Positions 60,330-64,000 of a stretch of 64,000 bases of DNA are shown one piece after another. The notes below the pieces were generated by a model that did no database searches, was not told where the DNA came from, and was given only the letters and a program-made list of their open reading frames with translations. A program made the position numbers and the translations under genes. Numbering within the stretch: the stretch's first letter is position 1; every line of letters begins with the position of its first letter. The stretch comes from Rufibacter psychrotolerans (GTDB taxonomy: Bacteria > Bacteroidota > Bacteroidia > Cytophagales > Hymenobacteraceae). The stretch lies in the NCBI RefSeq assembly GCF_016924645.1, contig NZ_JAFFJV010000006.1:1-64000 (forward strand), written 5' to 3'.

Positions 60330-61334
60330 ATGGTAAAGATTACTTTTGATGGCATAGAGGTGGAGGTAGAGGAAGGAACTACCATCCTCAACGCAGCCCG
60401 TAAAATCGGCGGCGAGGTGGTGCCCCCAGCCATGTGCTACTATACTCCTTTAAAAGGAAGCGGTGGTAAATGCCGCGCGTGCCTGGTGAAAGTGGCGGCT
60501 GGCTCAGCCAAAGATCCGCGCCCAATGCCTAAGTTGGTAGCAAGCTGCGTGACTCCGGTACAGGACGGTATGGTGGTGGAAAACACCACTAACCCAGATG
60601 TATTGGCTGCCCGCAAAGGCGTAGTGGAGATGCTGTTGATTAACCACCCCCTGGATTGCCCTATCTGCGACCAGGCGGGGGAGTGCGACCTGCAGAACTT
60701 CGCCTACGAGCACGGTACATCCGGCACCCGCTACGAAGAAGAGCGCCGCACCTTTGACAAGATCGACATCGGGCCGTTGGTGCAGCTGCACATGACGCGC
60801 TGTATCCTGTGTTACCGCTGCGTGTACACCGCCAATCAGATCACTGATAAGCGCGTGCATGGTGTGTTGGGCCGGGGCGATGCCGCCGAGATTGGAACCT
60901 ACATTGAGAACGTAATTGACAACGATTTCTCCGGAAACGTGATTGACGTGTGCCCGGTAGGTGCTTTGACTGACAAGACGTTCCGCTTCAAAAACCGTGT
61001 GTGGTTCACCAAGCCGGTAGACGCGCACCGCGATTGTCCGAAGTGTTCTGGTAAAACCGTGTTGTGGATGCGGGGGAATGACGTGCTGCGTGTTACGGCC
61101 CGCAAAGACCAGTACAACGAGGTGCAGGAGTTCATCTGCAACGAGTGCCGCTTTGACCACAAAGACCCGAACGACTGGACCATTGAAGGCCCTCGCAAAA
61201 TTGACCGTGGCTCGGTGATTTCTACCAACCACTACGAGTTGCCGGTGTTGAACGTGCCGGTGGTGCCTAACTTACCAGGCTCTACCGAAGAAGATTTGAA
61301 AGACACTCCTTTTAACTTAGGAAGACACGCATAA
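60330..61334 (+). CDS. nuoG: NADH-quinone oxidoreductase subunit G, short form
   Basis: A 334-residue Fe-S subunit (75-kDa family). Cys36, Cys48, Cys51 and Cys73 bind a [2Fe-2S] cluster; His106, Cys110, Cys113 and Cys119 a [4Fe-4S] cluster; Cys158, Cys161, Cys164 and Cys208 another. E. coli NuoG is about 900 residues; the molybdopterin-oxidoreductase domain is absent here, as is usual in Bacteroidota. Four further Cys (236, 239 in RDCPKCSG; 270, 273 in FICNECRF) form two CxxC pairs that may bind metal. The stop overlaps the nuoH start as TAATG. Confidence 0.93.
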   Translation: MVKITFDGIEVEVEEGTTILNAARKIGGEVVPPAMCYYTPLKGSGGKCRACLVKVAAGSAKDPRPMPKLVASCVTPVQDGMVVENTTNPDVLAARKGVVEMLLINHPLDCPICDQAGECDLQNFAYEHGTSGTRYEEERRTFDKIDIGPLVQLHMTRCILCYRCVYTANQITDKRVHGVLGRGDAAEIGTYIENVIDNDFSGNVIDVCPVGALTDKTFRFKNRVWFTKPVDAHRDCPKCSGKTVLWMRGNDVLRVTARKDQYNEVQEFICNECRFDHKDPNDWTIEGPRKIDRGSVISTNHYELPVLNVPVVPNLPGSTEEDLKDTPFNLGRHA

Positions 61335-62389
61335 TGGAGCTATCCTTATTATTGATCAAAGCACTCATCATCCTGGCCGTTTTCGGGGTAACGTTGCTGA
61401 TTGCCACTTATTCTACCTACGCCGAGCGTAAAGTAGCTGCTTTCATTCAGGACCGCGTGGGGCCTAACCGGGCGGGACCGTTCGGGTTGGCACAGCCTTT
61501 AGCCGATGCGGTGAAGCTGTTCTTCAAAGAAGAATTCGTGCCCGCTAACGCAAACAAGTTCCTGTTCATTGCCGGTCCATCACTGGCCATGTTAACGGCT
61601 TGTATGTCCAGCGCGGTGATTCCGTTTGGCGGTACCTTAATCATTGGCGGAGAAGCCATTCACTTGCAGGCCATTGAGGTGAACATCGGGATTCTGTACG
61701 TGTTCGGTATTGTGGCCTTGGGGGTGTACGGCATCATGATTGGCGGTTGGGCTTCTAACAACAAGTTCTCGCTGTTGGGAGCTATCCGGGCGGCGTCGCA
61801 AAACATCAGCTACGAGCTGGCCATGGGGATGTCTATCATCGCCTTGTTGCTGGTAACCGGCACCCTGTCTATGCGCGACATCGCGGCTCAGCAGGGGCAA
61901 GAACTATTCGGAATTTCTGGTTTGAACTGGAACATCTTCTACCAACCCCTGGGCTTCCTGATCTTCATTGTCTGCGCTTTCGCGGAGACCAACCGCGTAC
62001 CGTTTGACTTACCGGAGTGCGAGACCGAGCTGGTGGGCGGGTACCACACCGAGTATAGCTCCATGGGAATGGGCTTGTACCTGTTTGCCGAGTACGTGAA
62101 CATCTTTGTGGCTTCGGCGGTGATGTCCACGCTGTACTTCGGGGGCTACAACTTCCCGTTCATGGATCAATTAGGCCTGCCGCACAACGTGGTGACCATC
62201 TTGGGTACCGTGGTGCTGTTCGCTAAAATCCTGTTCTTCATCTTCTTCTTCATGTGGGTACGCTGGACCTTGCCGCGTTTCCGCTATGACCAGTTGATGA
62301 ACCTGGGCTGGAAGATCCTGATTCCGTTGTCCATCGCCAACGTGATCTTGACCGGCGGTGCCATTCTGTTAAAGCAGGAGTTGTTCTAA
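61334..62389 (+). CDS. nuoH: NADH-quinone oxidoreductase subunit H
   Basis: A 351-residue membrane subunit (ND1 family) with eight or so helices, next to the quinone channel. Conserved parts: TYAERKVAAFIQDRVGPNRA, KLFFKEEFVPANA and the acidic loop AFAETNRVPFDLPECETELV. Its ATG shares one base with the nuoG stop. Confidence 0.97.
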   Translation: MELSLLLIKALIILAVFGVTLLIATYSTYAERKVAAFIQDRVGPNRAGPFGLAQPLADAVKLFFKEEFVPANANKFLFIAGPSLAMLTACMSSAVIPFGGTLIIGGEAIHLQAIEVNIGILYVFGIVALGVYGIMIGGWASNNKFSLLGAIRAASQNISYELAMGMSIIALLLVTGTLSMRDIAAQQGQELFGISGLNWNIFYQPLGFLIFIVCAFAETNRVPFDLPECETELVGGYHTEYSSMGMGLYLFAEYVNIFVASAVMSTLYFGGYNFPFMDQLGLPHNVVTILGTVVLFAKILFFIFFFMWVRWTLPRFRYDQLMNLGWKILIPLSIANVILTGGAILLKQELF

Positions 62390-62462
62390 GCACGAATTGA
62401 ATAGGCGAGGAGCAGCCCCAACAAAACCGCTCCTCTGCCAATCATCAAAGAGTATAAAAGAA

Positions 62463-62969
62463 ATGCAATCACTTAGTAATAGAGCGAAAAAGCTGGAGAA
62501 GAAACCCATGAATTTTTCCGAGAGAATGTATCTCCCGGCTATTTTCCAGGGCTTGTCTATCACCATGCGTCACTTCTTCAAAAAGAAAGCGACTATTAAA
62601 TACCCTGAGGAAACTCGCCCGATGAGTGCGGTGTGGCGCGGTCTGCACGTGCTCAAGCGTGATGAGAAAGGAAGAGAGCGTTGCACGGCCTGCGGGCTGT
62701 GCGCGGTGGCGTGTCCGGCCGAGGCCATTACCATGGTGGCCGGGGAGCGCAAGCGCGGCGAGGAGCATCTGTACCGCGAGGAGAAATACGCGGTGAGCTA
62801 CGAGATCAACATGCTGCGCTGCATTTTCTGCGGTCTGTGTGAGGAAGCCTGCCCTAAAGCGGCCATCTTCCTGCAGAACGATAAACTGGCCCCGGCCCGC
62901 TACGAGCGCGATGAGTTCATCTACGGCAAAGACCGTCTGGTAGAGCCCATGCCCATTCAAAACGTATAA
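62463..62969 (+). CDS. nuoI: NADH-quinone oxidoreductase subunit I
   Basis: A 168-residue subunit (23-kDa family) with two [4Fe-4S] clusters, N6a and N6b: CTACGLCAVACPAEA and CIFCGLCEEACPKAA. The start MQSLSNRAKKLEKKPMNFSE at 62463 is used; the frame is open to 62397, but that part is the leader after nuoH. Confidence 0.95.
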   Translation: MQSLSNRAKKLEKKPMNFSERMYLPAIFQGLSITMRHFFKKKATIKYPEETRPMSAVWRGLHVLKRDEKGRERCTACGLCAVACPAEAITMVAGERKRGEEHLYREEKYAVSYEINMLRCIFCGLCEEACPKAAIFLQNDKLAPARYERDEFIYGKDRLVEPMPIQNV

Positions 62970-63002
62970 TTTGCCGCCCTACGCGCATCACCTATAATCC
63001 TT

Positions 63003-63518
63003 ATGACGGGTAATCTTTTTTACTTTCTCACTTTCCTGACGCTGTTTGCCGCTATTGGGGTAGTTGCCTCTAAAAACCCAGTGTACAGCGTTCTGTTCAT
63101 GATCTTGACGTTTTTCGCGCTCACCGGGCACTACATCATGCTCAATGCCCAGTTCCTGGCGGCTGTGAACTTTATTGTGTACATGGGCGCCATCATGGTG
63201 TTGTTCCTCTTTGTGATCATGTTCCTGAACATGCGCGAAGACACTGAGCAGCACAAACCCATGCTGAGCAAGATTGCCGCCGCCATTGCCGGAGGTATTT
63301 TGTTTGTGGTGATGATTGCCGCTTTGAAAGATGTGAATACCCAACTGGCCACCACCGCCGTGTTTGACTCCCAGATAGGCATGGTGGAGAACCTGGGGAA
63401 AGTGCTTTTCAGAGATTACCTGTTGCCGTTTGAGTTGGCATCGGTGTTGTTCCTGGCGGCTATGGCCGGTGCCGTGATGCTGGGTAAGCGCGAGCCGGGC
63501 GAGCAGAATAGATTCTAA
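63003..63518 (+). CDS. nuoJ: NADH-quinone oxidoreductase subunit J
   Basis: A 171-residue membrane subunit (ND6 family) with five helices. The conserved pi-bulge helix region AVNFIVYMGAIMVLFLFVIM follows ALTGHYIMLNAQFL. It is the last gene before a terminator-like hairpin and two Pal36 copies. Confidence 0.95.
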   Translation: MTGNLFYFLTFLTLFAAIGVVASKNPVYSVLFMILTFFALTGHYIMLNAQFLAAVNFIVYMGAIMVLFLFVIMFLNMREDTEQHKPMLSKIAAAIAGGILFVVMIAALKDVNTQLATTAVFDSQIGMVENLGKVLFRDYLLPFELASVLFLAAMAGAVMLGKREPGEQNRF

Positions 63519-63536
63519 GTCTCCTGCGGGAGACTG

Positions 63537-63568
63537 AAAAAGGACAGCTATCCATGTTGTCCTTTTTT
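63537..63568 (+). terminator. terminator-like hairpin between nuoJ and nuoK
   Basis: AAAAAGGACA (63537-63546) pairs with TGTCCTTTTT (63558-63567) around an 11-base loop and ends in a T-run. A small GTCTCC/GGAGAC hairpin precedes it. It looks like a true intrinsic terminator inside the nuo cluster. Confidence 0.7.
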
Positions 63569-63588
63569 AATGCCGCTGCGGTCGCTTT

Positions 63589-63628
63589 CTGTTTTAGGCA
63601 TCATTTCCTGAAATCAGGCCCAAAACAC
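63589..63628. repeat. Pal36 intergenic palindrome, copy 22
   Basis: Left arm CTGTTTTAGGCATCATTTCC, right arm GAAATCAGGCCCAAAACAC. Confidence 0.75.
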
Positions 63629-63654
63629 AACGAGCAGATCTGGCAGAAAGGCAG

Positions 63655-63693
63655 CTGTTTCAAGGCAATTTTTCAGAAAACGGCCCTGAAACG
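63655..63693. repeat. Pal36 intergenic palindrome, copy 23
   Basis: Left arm CTGTTTCAAGGCAATTTTTC, right arm GAAAACGGCCCTGAAACG. Centre is about 66 bases from copy 22. Confidence 0.75.
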
Positions 63694-63760
63694 CGAAAAT
63701 TAGAACACCGGTTGCCCCGCAGAGGGCGGCTTTTCATATGGTTTTACCAAAAAATGGGAA

Positions 63761-63768
63761 TAACTTTG
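63761..63768 (+). promoter_or_regulatory. -7 box before nuoK
   Basis: TAACTTTG, predicting a leader of about 45 bases to the nuoK ATG; the -33 region (ATGG) is weak. With the terminator at 63537 it suggests separate transcription of nuoK. Confidence 0.45.
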
Positions 63769-63817
63769 GGCGCTGTTGTCAGGCGCTTCCAACGCCTATT
63801 TCACCAACATACTTATC

Positions 63818-64000
63818 ATGAATGATATTCCTGAGGTCATTAGGACCATCCCGCTGAACTATTACCTGTTTTTCAGCACCGCTCTTTTTTGTATCGGGAT
63901 TATTGGGGTGCTCACCCGCCGTAACGCCATCATTATTTTTATGTGCATTGAGCTGATGCTCAATTCGGTGAACCTATTGCTGACGGCTTTCTCTTCGTAT
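63818..64000 (+). CDS. nuoK: NADH-quinone oxidoreductase subunit K, cut by window end
   Basis: The first 61 codons of a full-length-looking gene, read from ATG 63818: [20 protein letters not shown], then [20 protein letters not shown], then [20 protein letters not shown]. The [12 protein letters not shown] block with its membrane Glu is the NuoK (ND4L) signature. The remainder, about 40-50 codons, and presumably nuoL, nuoM and nuoN lie beyond the window. Confidence 0.95.
   Translation, partial: MNDIPEVIRTIPLNYYLFFSTALFCIGIIGVLTRRNAIIIFMCIELMLNSVNLLLTAFSSY

Noticed and set aside
60330..61334. nuoG as a truncated pseudogene
   Set aside because: The short form without the molybdopterin domain is normal in Bacteroidota, all cluster ligands are present and the stop is coupled to nuoH.

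Overview
The window looks like chromosome of a Bacteroidota bacterium, most likely Cytophagales, family Hymenobacteraceae (Rufibacter/Pontibacter-like). Signs of this are type IX secretion genes (porU, porV, sprA), secreted proteins with type A C-terminal sorting domains, promoters of the TTTG-N19-TAnnTTTG type, a short NuoG without the molybdopterin domain, and gene orders such as ruvA-sprA-gcvH-vanZ and tatA-gatA-lytic transglycosylase. Genus is inferred, not proven. No phage, IS transposase or CRISPR array was seen.

Layout. 1-97 is the 3' part of a 5S rRNA, then a bidirectional terminator. 381-6723 (minus) is porU-porV plus an M16 peptidase homologue without zinc ligands. 6815-8455 (minus) holds pssA-purS and a metallo-beta-lactamase hydrolase. 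8521-12809 (plus) is an FAD oxidoreductase coupled to a propeller/Omp85-like outer membrane protein. 13053-16904 holds purQ, yicC and a secreted M43 protease. 17337-33233 is a long minus-strand run: M28 peptidase, vanZ-like, gcvH, sprA, ruvA, maeB, lytic transglycosylase, gatA, tatA. 33471-44476 has an EEP-family enzyme, cysS, a QPCT-like M28 lipoprotein, an S66 peptidase, a repeat-containing T9SS cargo, a thioesterase, rlmN, mscL and an amidase. 44644-54688 (minus) has a BNR-propeller protein, an AT-rich orphan, the DUF3999/DUF2339 pair, sod, tadA and a small exported protein. 55164-64000 (plus) is complex I, nuoABCDEF-GHIJ-K, with nuoK cut by the window end.

The most unusual feature is not a gene. 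About 24 copies of a ~36-40 bp imperfect palindrome (called Pal36 here; consensus arms CTGTTTTAGGCCTGTTTTC and GAAAACAGGCCTAAAACAG) lie between genes across the window. None lies inside a gene body, and several have paired changes in both arms. Some are fused to terminators and five lie inside the nuo cluster. Other repeats are a foldback built on a CCCCTCC-CA-GGAGGGG core, an 82-bp foldback between nuoF and nuoG, a 28-bp perfect inverted repeat near sod, short REP-like hairpins and a GC-rich hairpin array before cysS. Positions were read by eye; no search or alignment was run.
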